A DNA stretch of 64,000 nucleotides from Euborellia annulipes. Lineage: Eukaryota > Arthropoda > Insecta > Dermaptera > Anisolabididae. Below the pieces are notes generated by a model. It worked only from the letters and a program-made list of their open reading frames with translations. It did no database searches and had not been told where the DNA came from. The translations under genes were made by a program, and so were the position numbers. The DNA lies in contig JAKCPI010005048.1 in assembly GCA_023213315.1 (NCBI GenBank), positions 1 through 64,000 on the forward strand, in the 5' to 3' direction. This document shows positions 1 to 9,782 of the stretch, piece after piece (position 1 is the stretch's first letter; the number at the start of each line of letters is the position of its first letter).

Positions 1-982
1 TTTGATTTTTTATCAAAATTAACGAATATTTTCTATTTCTTCTTTGATTATTTCAAAAACTATTCAGTTTTCGAAAAAATGCCAAAGAATAAAAACTTTT
101 TAAAATAGAGTATTTTATTATAATATAACAAAAAAATTGAAAATTTCAAAATTTTTGAAAAAACTTTTAAGTAAAGTACTACTTCCAAGTGACGTATTTA
201 CTCCAAAAGTTGATAGAAATCTACAATTTTAGTGTAAGGAGCATATACCAAATTTCATCGATCTAGCTGCTTTGGTTTTTAAGCAATCGTGTTCACACAC
301 ACACCCAGACGTAATTCCAAAAGAATATACGAGAAAGTCTCGGGGAAGTCAATCCCCATATTTTTTTTTTGTGAGAACGCTTCTCGTAAATTGAAAAAGA
401 GCCATAAATAGTCATTTTCGCACTAGTGAATTTTCACATAACTGAATATAGCTTCTTTTAATATTCTTTTTACGGCGGACTCTGCAACTAGCCCGCAAAT
501 ACTTCTAAGCCTTATTATATAAAATCTTGTATTTATTAGGCAAAAAAATTTTCATTAAGATGCCCTATTTTTTGGAATTTAATGATAGACATAATAGACT
601 TTTTTAACAGAAATTAAAAAAGTATAATTTTTAAATCAGTGGAGAGATCATTCGGACTTCATAACCATAATTTTGTATAGAAAGGACAGTCAACACATTA
701 ATATTTACATTTTGGTAGAGATAAAAGATATTCTACAATCAAAAAACTAATTTTTAATAGGATTATTCATGAAACCAATAAATATTTAATAGAATCCAAT
801 TTTCCTAATAATATGCAATTTATTCCAAGATTCACTATTATTTTCTTAATTCCTGTAATTTTCACCCAATTTTTTAAATATTAATTTTAGATTATAGCAT
901 TTGTTAATCCTTAAACGTTTCTTTTATTTAGTCAGATTTATTAATATATTTAATACTTCGTTTCTTTTTATTTAAATTCAAA
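1..982. other. AT-rich upstream DNA, no gene seen
   Basis: AT-rich sequence with homopolymer runs and no ORF, RNA gene or repeat that I can support. It lies upstream of the first-exon region and may be intergenic. Confidence 0.5.
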
Positions 983-1101
983 GCCCCTTTTTGTTAGGCA
1001 ACCAAACATACATCTGTGCACTCTCGGTTGTTTATCACTAGGGAGTTGTGCTGGTTTTGCTTATCCAATGGAAATAAATTATTAATTATTTTCTTGACCT
1101 A
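983..1101 (+). repeat. Upstream direct repeat, copy 1
   Basis: This block of about 115 bp recurs at 1537..1652 in the same orientation. Shared landmarks are GTTAGGCAACCA, CTCGGTTGTTTATCACTAGG, TTATCCAATGGAAATAAAT and CTTGACCT, in the same order and nearly the same spacing. The ATCCAATGG core resembles an inverted CCAAT box (ATTGG). The two copies differ by point changes and short indels, so the duplication is not recent. It could be a duplicated proximal regulatory segment or a remnant of a mobile element. Confidence 0.7.
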
Positions 1102-1536
1102 GTAAAACTATATATATATTTTTTATAAGCTTTTTAGAAAATGAATAAACTCTATAAATTTTTCTTTGTTGAATTAGATGTTTTATTTTTATTTTTTTTT
1201 TTTTTTTGGATTTCGGTGTGGAAAGTTGTTTGATCTGCTTAACCACACCAGATTATTTGATCTGATGTTTCTGCGTGTAACTCTGGATCACTCCTTCTTA
1301 AACTTTATAATTTCTCGCTTCCCCTCTGTAGCTCCCAGGGATAAGTAAAAAAAAAAAGCTTATCGCAATCGTCTCGCGAGAAGATCAAGGTCCATAAATG
1401 ATTCATCTATAGCATATATTGATGATTAAGGTTAGACTTATATTCCTTCTTTTTTTTTCGAGTTCAGCTACGGAATGAATGTTGATTCTTGGGGGTAAAA
1501 AGGTTCGGTATCTCTTTTTTATTTACCGTATTTACC

Positions 1537-1652
1537 GCCCCTTTACCTTAGGCAACCAACATACTTCTCTGCACTATCGGTTGTTTATCACTAGGGAGTT
1601 TCATTTTGTTTATCCAATGGAAATAAATCGTCTTTAATTATTGACTTGACCT
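1537..1652 (+). repeat. Upstream direct repeat, copy 2
   Basis: Second copy of the block at 983..1101, about 550 bp further downstream. It is followed directly by a TATATAAA sequence, whereas copy 1 has the degenerate AGTAAAACTATATAT at that place. Confidence 0.7.
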
Positions 1653-1660
1653 TATATAAA
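1653..1660 (+). promoter_or_regulatory. TATA-like box next to duplicated block
   Basis: TATATAAA followed by GGG lies immediately after the second upstream repeat copy. The window is AT-rich, so a chance match is quite possible, and the CpG-rich island with an initiator 450 bp downstream is the better promoter candidate. Confidence 0.2.
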
Positions 1661-1784
1661 GGGTAAAAGAAATTCCTGGCTTAACTCGCGGTTGCTAAGC
1701 TCCCTGAGTGAGGTTAGAATACAAATTATATTTTTTCTCAAATTTAAAAATTTTATCACTTCTGCCCATTATTCTTCAAATTTT

Positions 1785-1870
1785 GGTAGCCAAATGGCTT
1801 AAATAAAAACATCGGACTGCCCGAGGTCCGAACCCGCGACCCTTAGGTTAGCACGCTAACCCCTACAGCA
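1785..1870 (-). mobile_element. SINE-1 fragment, tRNA-like head only
   Basis: Reverse-strand copy of the tRNA-like head of the SINE described at 22308..22592. It has the reverse B box (GGTCCGAACCC), the A-box side (TTAGCACGCTAACCCCTAC) and the CAAATGGCTTAAATAAA hairpin arm. The microsatellite and poly-A tail are missing, so the copy is truncated at its 3' end. That is unusual, since SINEs normally lose the 5' end. Confidence 0.75.
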
Positions 1871-1984
1871 TTATTTATTATATTTACAAATGAGATAAGT
1901 TATCCAAAATTTACTAACCAACTTAACATGTTAACAAATATTGTATTTTGTATATTAAGTATATAATGCAATAGCACGTTGAGT

Positions 1985-2210
1985 TCATTGCTCCCACCCC
2001 TCGTAGTGTTTGTATTTCGGCGCCCGAACTCTCATCGACCGCGGCGCAGGCCAGAAAATACGCATGCGTCCCCGAGAATCTCCCTTTCCTCTGGGGTTCC
2101 GGGGGCCATTCAGTCGTGCCGCTCCGTTCCGCGCAGCCACCAGCGTGCCGCACCCTCTCCCACGAGCGAGCAGCAACCCTCGACACCCACTACCATACCA
2201 AATCACACGC
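1985..2210 (+). promoter_or_regulatory. CpG-rich promoter-like island
   Basis: A sharp rise in GC and CpG content against an AT-rich background. It contains the 10-bp palindrome ACGCATGCGT (2060..2069), close to the NRF-1/Ewg binding core, and TCAGTC (2110..2115), which fits the arthropod initiator consensus with a start at A2112. No convincing downstream promoter element lies at +28. The island is 200-400 bp upstream of the signal-peptide exon on the same strand, so I infer that it is that gene's promoter and 5' UTR. The ORFs across it look like by-products of high GC. Confidence 0.5.
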
Positions 2211-2412
2211 TACACCTATATTCCAATCCACTAAACAACACACCCTCTTTTTTTTCTTCTCTTTCTCTCCATAGTGTTTTTTTTTTTTTTTTTAATTTTT
2301 TTAATGTGTTACGGGGTGATTTTTAATTTTTTCACTTGATGATATTTTTGTGGTGTTGTTTTTTGAGTGTTTGTTGTTGTTTGTGAGAGTGCGTGTGTGT
2401 CTGGGGGGAGCA

Positions 2413-2515
2413 ATGCTGTCGGCGGCGTTGTTGTTGTTGTTTTCGTTGGGGGCGGTTGTCGTCGACGGCGTCGACGTCCAGCCGAACACCAACCTTTTCG
2501 AGGCTGCATTCCAAG
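2413..2515 (+). CDS. First coding exon of a secreted or membrane protein (partial)
   Basis: Coding starts at ATG 2413, which has a purine at -3 (GCAATG). A GTG-initiated extension upstream is open but is not a credible eukaryotic start. The 34 complete codons begin MLSAALLLLFSLGAVVVDG and continue VDVQPNTNLFEAAFQ. This is a short n-region, a leucine-rich hydrophobic core and a likely cleavage site around residues 17-20, so a typical signal peptide followed by a mature N-terminus. The exon ends at CCAAG with the donor GTAGGC at 2516, a good splice-donor match, leaving one base of the next codon (phase 1). GC content and codon use differ from all flanking DNA. I do not recognise the protein: the residues after the signal are too few to assign a family. 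I found no partner exon in the following 61 kb, so the rest of the gene probably lies beyond the window. Confidence 0.6.
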
Positions 2516-3040
2516 GTAGGCAAGGTTATTAAACCATAACTACAACCACAACATTGAGTATGTCACCCTCTCTGACGTTGACAGGTTGTTGGTCAATCAT
2601 TCAAAATAAGGGCTCTCAACGCAAACGCCAAGGAAAAAATAAAATCCATTCTCTGACCCTTCACCTCTTCAATTATAACGTTTCAGGTTGTTGTCCTTGT
2701 TGAGTGGGAGAGAGAGAGAGAGATTATTTTTTAAAAACATACACACAGGGGCAATCAATTATTTATTAAATAAAAATTCGTTCCGTATAATCAATTAATT
2801 TATTCATTTAATATTTTTTTCTATTCATGAATTAAAATCAACTTCATTTATTCATTTATTCATTGGTAAATTATCTATTTAATTATTTCTGCATATTTAT
2901 TGCTAAAAAAATTGGAGAAAAAAAAATCAATTTTGTTTAATGAAGGTGAAATTATTTTTTTTCATACTTAAAACTAAACTTCTTTCTCTTCTAAAATAAT
3001 TAGTTAAATATATTTTTATTTTTTTAATACCAAAAATTCG
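2516..3040 (+). other. Start of a probable very long first intron
   Basis: Begins with donor GTAGGCAAGG and continues as AT-rich DNA with a short GA run at 2709..2722. No branch-point and acceptor pair followed by an open exon with matching phase could be identified anywhere downstream, so the intron probably runs past 64000. This is inference: without the next exon I cannot exclude a short missed exon. Confidence 0.4.
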
Positions 3041-3044
3041 TTGC

Positions 3045-3125
3045 GGTTAAGTGATGCCGAACGTGGGGAAAGTTCGGGATTGGTGACCCCAAGCGATCAG
3101 CGCCCCGGTAGCCATCGGTGCTTGT
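3045..3125. other. Isolated GC-rich block, possibly an LTR-element remnant
   Basis: About 80 bp of GC-rich sequence in AT-rich DNA, including GATTGGTGACCCCAAG. TGGTGACCCC resembles the primer-binding-site region just inside the LTR of some Gypsy-class elements. No LTR, gag or pol sequence is visible beside it, so this is only a weak suggestion. It is not a recognisable tRNA, 5S rRNA or snRNA. Confidence 0.2.
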
Positions 3126-3795
3126 ATTTAAAAATTATATGAATAAAGAAATAACCCCTAAATGGCATCTGTAGCAGAAGAGGGTTTAAAAAAAATAGAA
3201 AAAATAACAATAATCAAGAGATTTCAATTTAAAGGCAACATGTTTTGTTTTAAAAATATCAACTGTTGGTAAACCTGTAACGTTGCATTATAGTCTTCAA
3301 ATAATTCTTCAAACACTGCTTTTTCTTTTAAACATTTAAATATTGTTACAAAATACAAATTATCCTTCCATATAGCCGAAGTTTGGAGAACAAATTTTTA
3401 TAAGATAAAATTTATATAAAGTTTATTATTTTGAAATTGAAGCATTCATAAAGTTTATTTCTTTGGTCAGCGAAGGCCATCTTGAAATGAAGAATAAATT
3501 ATAATTATTTTATTTTACTATTCAATTTATCAGTTCAATTTTAATTTGTTGATAGTCAATAATTTATATTTTAAAATTGAATTAAATGGTGGATTTGGTT
3601 AATTTAATCAATACAGACGCCCTCTTTATCCACGGATAATAGGCCTTCGTTTCAAACACTCCCGCGGATTGTTTAATCTGGCGACAGTAGAAATAAAGTT
3701 ATCCATATATTGATACAAATAGCCTTTGTTTCATTTAATAGATCTTTTTTAAAGTGAATGAATTAATTAAAAATTGAAAATTCTATTATATAAAA

Positions 3796-4481
3796 TAGGG
3801 GTGAGCAAACTAAGGCCCACCAGGCCACCCGAGTAAAAATGATTAAAAATGATCTAGGGATCCACACGCCCGCAGCTAGTCTGCATAGTGAACCTTTAGA
3901 GACACTCAGGGATATACTTCATTTTTACTTTCTCTTATCTCTATATATTTTAATATATATAGAGAGAAAGTATTGGATTCATGTCGAAAATTCGAAGTCG
4001 AGATTTTGATGGATCTTCACGTTTTGAGGTCCCCTGAATCCAAAAAAGTGCTTTTCGCGACATGGTCTGTCTGTCTGTGTGTGTGGGGGTGTGTGTGGGT
4101 CTGTCTGTGTTCAATTTTAAGCATGAAGGAATTGAGCTATGAGGCTGAAATTTTATATTTAAGTTAGACATCCTCCTGGGGCGTGAAAATAAGCTTTAAA
4201 ACAAAATCGGCCAAAAAGTACTAATACTTTACTGATGTACTTTTTGAGTTGTTTTTGATTTTCTCGAAATTCGCTCTAACAATTTTGATTAAAATTCAAA
4301 AATCAATTATTTACGATATCATATGCATAATATTATTTCCTAAGAAACTTCAATTTGAATTACATACCTCACACTTAAGTCTCCAAGTATGTTGTCTTCC
4401 AAAAATATGAATATTTATTTTTCAAAACTATGAGGTGAGTTTTCAATGTGGCCCTCCGTAGAAAATGTTTGTCCATCCCTC
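3796..4481. mobile_element. hAT-type element, interrupted
   Basis: The left end TAGGGGTGAGCAAACTAAGG and the right end GTTTGTCCATCCCTC form a degenerate terminal inverted repeat of a kind common in non-autonomous hAT elements. They are flanked by ATATAAAA (3788..3795) and ATATACAA (4482..4489), an imperfect 8-bp target duplication. No transposase is encoded. Most of the inside is a later insertion of a hairpin-ended element (3928..4322). Confidence 0.6.
3928..4322 (+). mobile_element. Hairpin-ended element, 3'-truncated copy
   Basis: Starts with the CTTTCTCTTA...TATATAGAGAGAAAG hairpin, then the conserved TCGAGATTTTGATGGATCTT block, a TGTCTG/GTGG microsatellite (about 4065..4105) and the GAGCTATGAGGCTGAAATTT block. 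It ends near TCAAAAATCAATTATTT without the TCTGGTGTGAC terminal hairpin. Family description is at 42694..43393. Confidence 0.8.
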
Positions 4482-4489
4482 ATATACAA

Positions 4490-5140
4490 GAAAGTAATTG
4501 TTCAGCATGTAGACAGTATTTTTATTCACAGTAGATCATCTTAAAAAAAAACTGTTTAAAATATTTTTTTTTTTTTTATTTTAAAATTTTATTTATTTTT
4601 TTTTTTTACTTTTCAAGGATGGGTAAATGTCTGTTTGACCCCAAAATTTTATAGAGAACCCACCGGGAGCTCTACGTAATAAGTCATCTCAATGAAAGCA
4701 TATATCTAGGGGAAAAAAAGTAAAAAGGTCTCATATCCTTGAGATGAACTTTTTTATGCCTTAGGTCCTAACTACTTCATTACATTTCATTACCAAGGTA
4801 CAATTTGTTTTTATACCAAGATCTGACATATTTGTTTTTAGAGGCTGGCCTGGGAGCGAATAAGCAGAGAATTATTTACTTTTTTTGGAAGGAGACAATT
4901 TTAATTAATCTTTATAAAGATCAATAAATATTATCGTGTTTATTGCATTTACAGTATATTAATAATTTTTAAGACACCCGTTTCCATTCATATTAATTTA
5001 AATATCGTAATTTTTATTATAATTAAATTTTATCGCTCAAGAAATAAACTTCTGGCTTTAGATAAATAGAAAATATTTTTTTATTTTTTAAAATATTTGG
5101 TTAGTCGCGTCAGAAGATTACGTGAAATTTGAAAATCTGA
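4490..5140. other. AT-rich DNA, nothing recognised
   Basis: Poly-T and poly-A runs and low-complexity sequence. No gene, RNA or clear repeat seen. Confidence 0.4.
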
Positions 5141-5149
5141 TGTAACTAT

Positions 5150-5452
5150 AACACATCGCCTCGGAGGCAAGTGGCTAAGCTGTACAAGCTGCGGATTATG
5201 GATCTGAAGTTTGACCACAACTCAAGTTCGAGTCCAGCTTGCTGCAAATAATTCAACATTGCATAGGTCAGTCTTAGGGTTGGAAAGTGGGAGATAATCT
5301 CACCCCACAGACACAAAGGAGCCAATTTAAGGGTCTTAAATGGGGATGACTCCGACTTGGTTAACCCGAGAGGTGTGGGCCGAGTGCCTGGGAAGGAGCA
5401 GTTTCTCTTGAAATCCAAGCCAAGACCTCACGCCGCCAGACAAAAGAAGTTT
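5150..5452 (+). mobile_element. Second tRNA-derived SINE-like element
   Basis: Contains a perfect A-box pattern TGGCTAAGCTG (5172..5182) and a B box AGTTCGAGTCC (5225..5235) with tRNA-like spacing, followed by about 200 bp of moderately GC-rich unrelated sequence. No cloverleaf closes, so it is not a tRNA gene. The head differs from SINE-1 and no poly-A tail is evident. I saw only one copy, so family status is an inference from the Pol III promoter boxes. Confidence 0.5.
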
Positions 5453-5459
5453 TGGTGCA

Positions 5460-7200
5460 TTTTTTTATTTATAAAAAAATATTGGGGAAATTAACTAAAA
5501 TGAATGAAAATCAAAAGGGAAGTTTCGTTCTTCATGTTTAATCAAGTTAAAATTTATGTTGTTTAAGGTACCATCAAGAGAAAAATTAGTAATGAAATGT
5601 TGACAACTTATGCAACATGAGATACATAAATTTTAACGTTTTTTTATTAAACCACCCTGATGATCCCATTCGTAATGTTCCTTTTATTGATATTTTCATT
5701 AAAGTTAGCCGAAATAAAATTTCCATTTTTGTTTCTTCATCAACCTTATAAAAATTATTTGAATAACCTAATATTATGATAAATATGGGATCATGGAAAA
5801 TAAATTTCATTTATTAACGCCACTAACCACGGAGCCAAAGAGTTAGGCAATCTCCATGTCGGTAACCTCTGTTCCAAGCAAAAAATTATTTCAGAATAAA
5901 ATTTTGCAGATTTATAATAAACCCTAGAGTCATAGCAAAAAGGTAGAACCGCTGGCTTAAAAATTACGAATCCTCTTTGATGAGTCAGGGACTTGGACAT
6001 CCAAGCCTTTAACTAAATTAATAAATTTCTACACTAACATTTATATTGGTATTTTGCTGTTAAATCAACGGTTTTTGTTAAATACGATCGTAAGTTGTTA
6101 AGACATGTAAAATGATAATTTTGAAAACCTTATTTTAATATTTTACCCTATAAAAAGAGTTTTAAAATATAGAATATAATTTTCAATAATAAAAGAGGTT
6201 AGAAATTCATTTCTTCTTAAATTTTGTCTCTGAACTCAGATCTTTTTTTCTATAGTACATTATTTATTATTATACACAAAAGACATTATATTTTTTCAGA
6301 AAAGCTCCAGCTTTATTGAGTTAGAATGTTAACTTATGACCTTTTGTTGTTAAAAAAAAGAATTCAATAATGCTCTTTCTCTCTCTTCTTTCATCTGGGA
6401 AGTCATCTACAAATTGTGATTGGTATCTTGTCAAAAAGTATTTTTTCTGATATCTAAAATAAGATAAAAAAAAATATACAAAAGTTGTGTTGTATCAAAA
6501 CGAAAAACTTTTAAACGATTTTCTGCCCCTCTCGATGTCTCTGAGGAAGAATATTTGAATTCTTTGGAAAAAGAAACGTCAAAAGATTTTCCATTAAAAA
6601 GAAGAGGGAGAGATAAGAAGTATGAGAAAAAATAATTACGGAAAAATTCGGCCTCCCAAGAAATAAGTTTGGATTGCTAGCAAATATGTATTGATATTCT
6701 CTCTGAGTTGCTTTCCAGCTTTGGTGAAAGTCAATGGCACTATGCATCCCTTCTCTCAATCTTTGTCTGGTTTCTATATCTATATAAAAATATTTGTTAA
6801 TAATTTAATCCTAAAATCTATTATTTTAACTAAAAGTGGTGTGTGTACTTATGTACTCGCGTTAGAAGTTATACTTCAAAAACTTCAAAAAAGTAGATAA
6901 ATAATAAATATAGGCTAATCTCTTGTATCCCGTAACAAGTGACTAGTTCTTTATCTTTCGATATTAGCTTTTTGTTCATGATTCTTTTGGTCTTCGATCC
7001 TGATTCTTTCGGTCTTCCATTCGTTCTTTTTATTTTATTTTCAAAGAAAGAGCGCCAGAGAGCGCTGGTGTTCTTTCTATTTTATTTTTTAAACAAAATA
7101 CATTTTGGTCCTTTTAGATAAAAAAAAATTATTAAATTATTAATTAATAAATTTAATTAATAATTTAATTTTTGGATTTGAAAATAACAACACGTTTTGT
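5460..7200. other. AT-rich intronic DNA, nothing recognised
   Basis: Low-complexity AT-rich sequence with short ORFs that show no protein-like composition. No repeat family from elsewhere in the window was detected here. Confidence 0.4.
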
Positions 7201-7207
7201 CAAATAT

Positions 7208-7412
7208 AACTTCATCATATCGTTTTCACAAATTCTGGGGCTATCTTCATCATGTCGTTATCACAAATTCTGGGGCTAACTTCATCATGTCGTTTTCACA
7301 AATTCTGGGGCTATCTTCATCATATCGTTTTCACAAATTCTGGGGCTAACTTCATCATATCGTTTTCACAAATTCTGGGGCTAACTTCATCATGTCGTTT
7401 TCACAAATTCAC
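7208..7412 (+). repeat. Minisatellite, 35-bp unit, about 5.8 copies
   Basis: Tandem units start at 7208, 7243, 7278, 7313, 7348 and 7383, the last partial. The unit is AACTTCATCATGTCG + TTTTCACAAATTCTGGGGCT. Units differ at a few positions (catAtcg/catGtcg, gTtatc/gTtttc, ctaTc/ctaAc). The unit is not a multiple of three, so the ORF crossing it is accidental. Confidence 0.95.
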
Positions 7413-7419
7413 TCTCATC

Positions 7420-8050
7420 AATCTCATCAAAACGCGCCAAAAGAAGTATAACTTCAAAAAAAAAAAAATCACCGTCTTTATTAGAGAAGTGTTTTTGGAC
7501 CTGTAAACTTCATTATCTTTAATTCAATGTTTAATTTTTCTTTAAATTTTTTTTCTTATTTTAATATGATGGAATTATCTTTGCCTTTATTGTAAAATAT
7601 TAATATTAAAAAAAAAAAAAACTTTATTCAACTTTCCAGCGAATTAATTCAGACAGGTGTTGTTTAGTAAAATAAAAATAAAAACTCCATTCCGATGAAT
7701 ATATGTATATCCATCTCTTTTTCCGTATTTGAAATATGTTTTTTTGATCTCCTCCATTTCCATTAATAGTCCATTTAGAGAGATTCCAATTTAGAAGATA
7801 AAAATATGTTGACATATTCTTAATCTTTTTGTCATATGAAGAAATGGTGGGACTAACGGCATAGTAGATTTTTTTCTGTATTGAAATTTTTTCACTAGGA
7901 AAATTTATCCTAATATTTTCAAAATCTGCCCCTTCGGTAAACAGATTTATTCCAAAAGTTGATACAGATCTTCAATTTTGATGTAACAATCACATACTTT
8001 TATCTATTTTATCGATTTTTAAGTCATCGACTTCACATATTCAGATATAA
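7420..8050. other. AT-rich DNA, nothing recognised
   Basis: No supported feature. Contains a poly-A run near 7608..7620. Confidence 0.35.
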
Positions 8051-8094
8051 TTCTTTGCAGCCAAGGAATTAAATAAAAAACTTTTATTTTATTG

Positions 8095-8145
8095 TTAATC
8101 GTCGACGTTTCAGTCGCAAATCACGAACTTCCTCAGGACGATTAA
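8095..8145 (-). ncRNA. Hammerhead ribozyme motif, type I, short stem III
   Basis: On the reverse strand: stem I 5' arm TTAATCGTC (8145..8137), core CTGAGGA (8136..8130), stem II 8129..8112 closing with AGTT/GACT, GAAA (8111..8108), a two-base stem III CG, then UC at the predicted cleavage site (after 8104) and the stem I 3' arm GACGATTAA (8103..8095). Stem I is a perfect 9-bp match. All invariant core bases (CUGANGA, GAAA, UH) are present. The order and minimal stem III match the hammerheads known in Penelope-like retroelements. Confidence 0.7.
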
Positions 8146-8290
8146 TTGTCAAAATACAAGAAGTACGGAATTATTTTTACTTGTCATAGATTGTAAGGAT
8201 TTATAGCTTTGTTGAGTTTAATGGCTGTAGGTATTCAATTAGAAGAGAAGGACGGGAATCCTTCTGGGAAACAGCAGCCAGGTGAATTCC

Positions 8291-8334
8291 GACGCCGACG
8301 TTTCGAGAGCTAGTCGCAATCATATTCAGGGCAA
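8291..8334 (-). ncRNA. Degraded hammerhead-like motif in left arm
   Basis: Reverse strand reads TGCC-CTGAATA, a weak stem II, then GAAA-CG-UC-GGCG. Stem I can form four pairs. The core is CTGAATA where CTGANGA is required, so cleavage is unlikely. An inverted sister copy lies at 8921..8968. Confidence 0.5.
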
Positions 8335-8355
8335 GCAGAATTGTCATCAAGTTTC

Positions 8356-8834
8356 AACATCTTTGTATCATTTTCACTATTCAACAACCATCACTTGCTA
8401 TTTTATTGCAGTTTACTGCATCCCTACAGTCACTAGATCATAGAAGAGTATCTGCACTATCTCTCTTCTACAGGTATTATCATGGTCAATGCTCTGCCGA
8501 ATTAAAATCAATTATCCCACCCAATGCAACATATTCACGGAACACAAGAGAGGCATCGACCCAGCATCCCTATGCTGTTCAGATCACGACTAACAGAACA
8601 AATCAATTTCATTCTTCCTTTGTCCCCATGACCTCCCGTGATTGGAACAAGCTCCCTGCGTCTATCTTCTCCAAAACCTACAATCTTCAGACTTTCAAGT
8701 CTAACCTCAACAGGCATCTTCTCAGTTCCCGCAGTTGAGTTTCCCCTTTATGCTTCTCCTTTTGTTTTTATTTTCTTCCTGGCTGCATGTGACTATTGGT
8801 CATTATAGGTCTTCGGACCTTATGCACCCATTCC

Positions 8835-8858
<24 letters not shown>
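8356..8858 (+). mobile_element. 5'-truncated LINE, reverse transcriptase C-terminus and 3' UTR
   Basis: A 3' end of a non-LTR retrotransposon: open frame to 8738, a short 3' UTR, then poly-A at 8835..8860. AAGTTTC occurs just before (8349..8355) and across the end of the A-run (8859..8865), a likely 7-bp target duplication. The insertion sits between the inverted hammerhead-bearing arms at 8052..8348 and 8921..9062, so it is younger than that element. Confidence 0.75.
8367..8738 (+). pseudogene. LINE reverse transcriptase C-terminal fragment
   Basis: The frame reads through ...SLDHRRVSALSLFYRYYHG (about residues 9-30 of the open part) and ends with FVPMTSRDWNKLPAS followed by LQTFKSNLNRHLL and a stop at 8736. 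The HRR..ALSLFYRY and RDWN.LP...F...L.. patterns are characteristic of the region after the reverse transcriptase domain in jockey/CR1-like LINE ORF2 proteins, just before the stop. Catalytic reverse transcriptase motifs and the endonuclease are absent because of 5' truncation. No start codon belongs to this fragment, and it is not a functional gene. Confidence 0.8.
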
Positions 8859-8865
<7 letters not shown>

Positions 8866-8920
8866 GGTCGAATAGTTGTTTGTTGAATAGTTTTTATATT
8901 TGCACATTTTTATGGCGACG

Positions 8921-9062
8921 AGTGCCCTGAGCATGAGTGCGACTAGCTCTCGAAACGTCGGCGTCAGAATATAACGTTTTTTGTTTCATCTGGCTGCTGT
9001 TTCCCAGGAGAATTCCCGTCCTCTTTTTCTAAGTTTTTTATTTAATTCCTTGGCTGCAAAGT
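8921..9062 (+). mobile_element. Right arm of the hammerhead-bearing foldback element
   Basis: Inverted copy of 8246..8335 plus 8052..8085, with a continuous arm (no 160-bp interruption). Contains GAGTGCCCTGAGCATGAG, GCTCTCGAAACGTCGGCG and, at the far end, TTAATTCCTTGGCTGCAAAG. The hammerhead-like core here is CTGAGCA (8927..8933) with GAAACGTC (8952..8959), so the core has one substitution. Confidence 0.65.
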
Positions 9063-9069
9063 CTCCTAT

Positions 9070-9780
9070 ATCCAATTCAAAGTCTACAGCCACTTCTCTT
9101 CGCTAGTTAAACTGCTTCTATTTTAAAATCAATCAGTTTCGAATTCGCCGTCCTGGAGGAGATTCTGAATATTTTATTTTATAATTCCAATTATTATTAT
9201 TATTATTAAATATCCGGATAGCGCTTCTATAAGCCGATTAGTTGTTCATGTCATACCATGCTGGTATTTCATATTCATTTATCTGTTCAATACTCAACAG
9301 AAATTAATTGGTTATAGAAATTTATAATTATTATATTGGCATTTCTTATCTAAATCTAATAATTAGTTAACGCTAACAAATCTTTATAATTATGATAATT
9401 ACTATTACAATATTTATTTAACACTCTGTGAACCCTTCTCTTGGGATTTTTGTTTATTTGGAGATTAACTTCTTATTACAACGTGTTATTAAAACTAGAT
9501 AAGTTTTTTGTTAAGAATAATAAAAAAAAACTGATACATATTCATAAATCTCTTCAAGTAAGGGTTTGTTTTGACTTAATGTTTTCGCAGCCGGAAGGGA
9601 AGGATTTTTGAAGAGGAAACAAGAGTCTAATTTTGAAAAAAAAAAAAATCATTTTTAATGTTTTATGATTTTTTTTTCATTGGCAGTTTACAACATGTTG
9701 ACTATGTTTTTGTTTTATTAGCCTGTTTGTGTGTGGCAGCTGTACAAGCCAATTTTTTTACTTTCTTTCACCTAGCCAGA
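9070..9780. other. AT-rich DNA, nothing recognised
   Basis: Contains a short (TTA)n run near 9190..9207. No gene or repeat supported. Confidence 0.35.
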
Positions 9781-9782
9781 AT

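Larger units (their letters stand above)
8052..8348 (-). mobile_element. Left arm of a hammerhead-bearing foldback element
   Basis: The stretch CTTTGCAGCCAAGGAATTAA (from 8056) and the segment 8246..8335, which holds GGGAAACAGCAGCCAGG and CGACGTTTCGAGAGCTAG, reappear inverted at 8921..9062. In this arm about 160 bp (roughly 8086..8245) interrupt the match, and that extra piece carries its own hammerhead-like motif (8095..8145). Inverted terminal segments with hammerhead cores are typical of Penelope-like elements. The interior between the arms is a LINE fragment, not a Penelope reverse transcriptase. Confidence 0.65.

Noticed and set aside
1979..2326. ORFs of 73-115 codons across the CpG island on both strands
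   Set aside because: Overlapping in several frames, basic and proline/serine-rich as expected from GC-rich non-coding DNA; the real exon lies just downstream.
3045..3125. 5S rRNA, snRNA or tRNA
   Set aside because: No conserved internal promoter or fold of these classes; only a short GC-rich block.
7208..7412. CRISPR-like array
   Set aside because: Units are head-to-tail without spacers and the genome is eukaryotic. It is a minisatellite.
8406..8738. Host protein-coding gene
   Set aside because: Clear LINE ORF2 C-terminal signature, poly-A tail and likely target duplication. It is a dead retrotransposon fragment.
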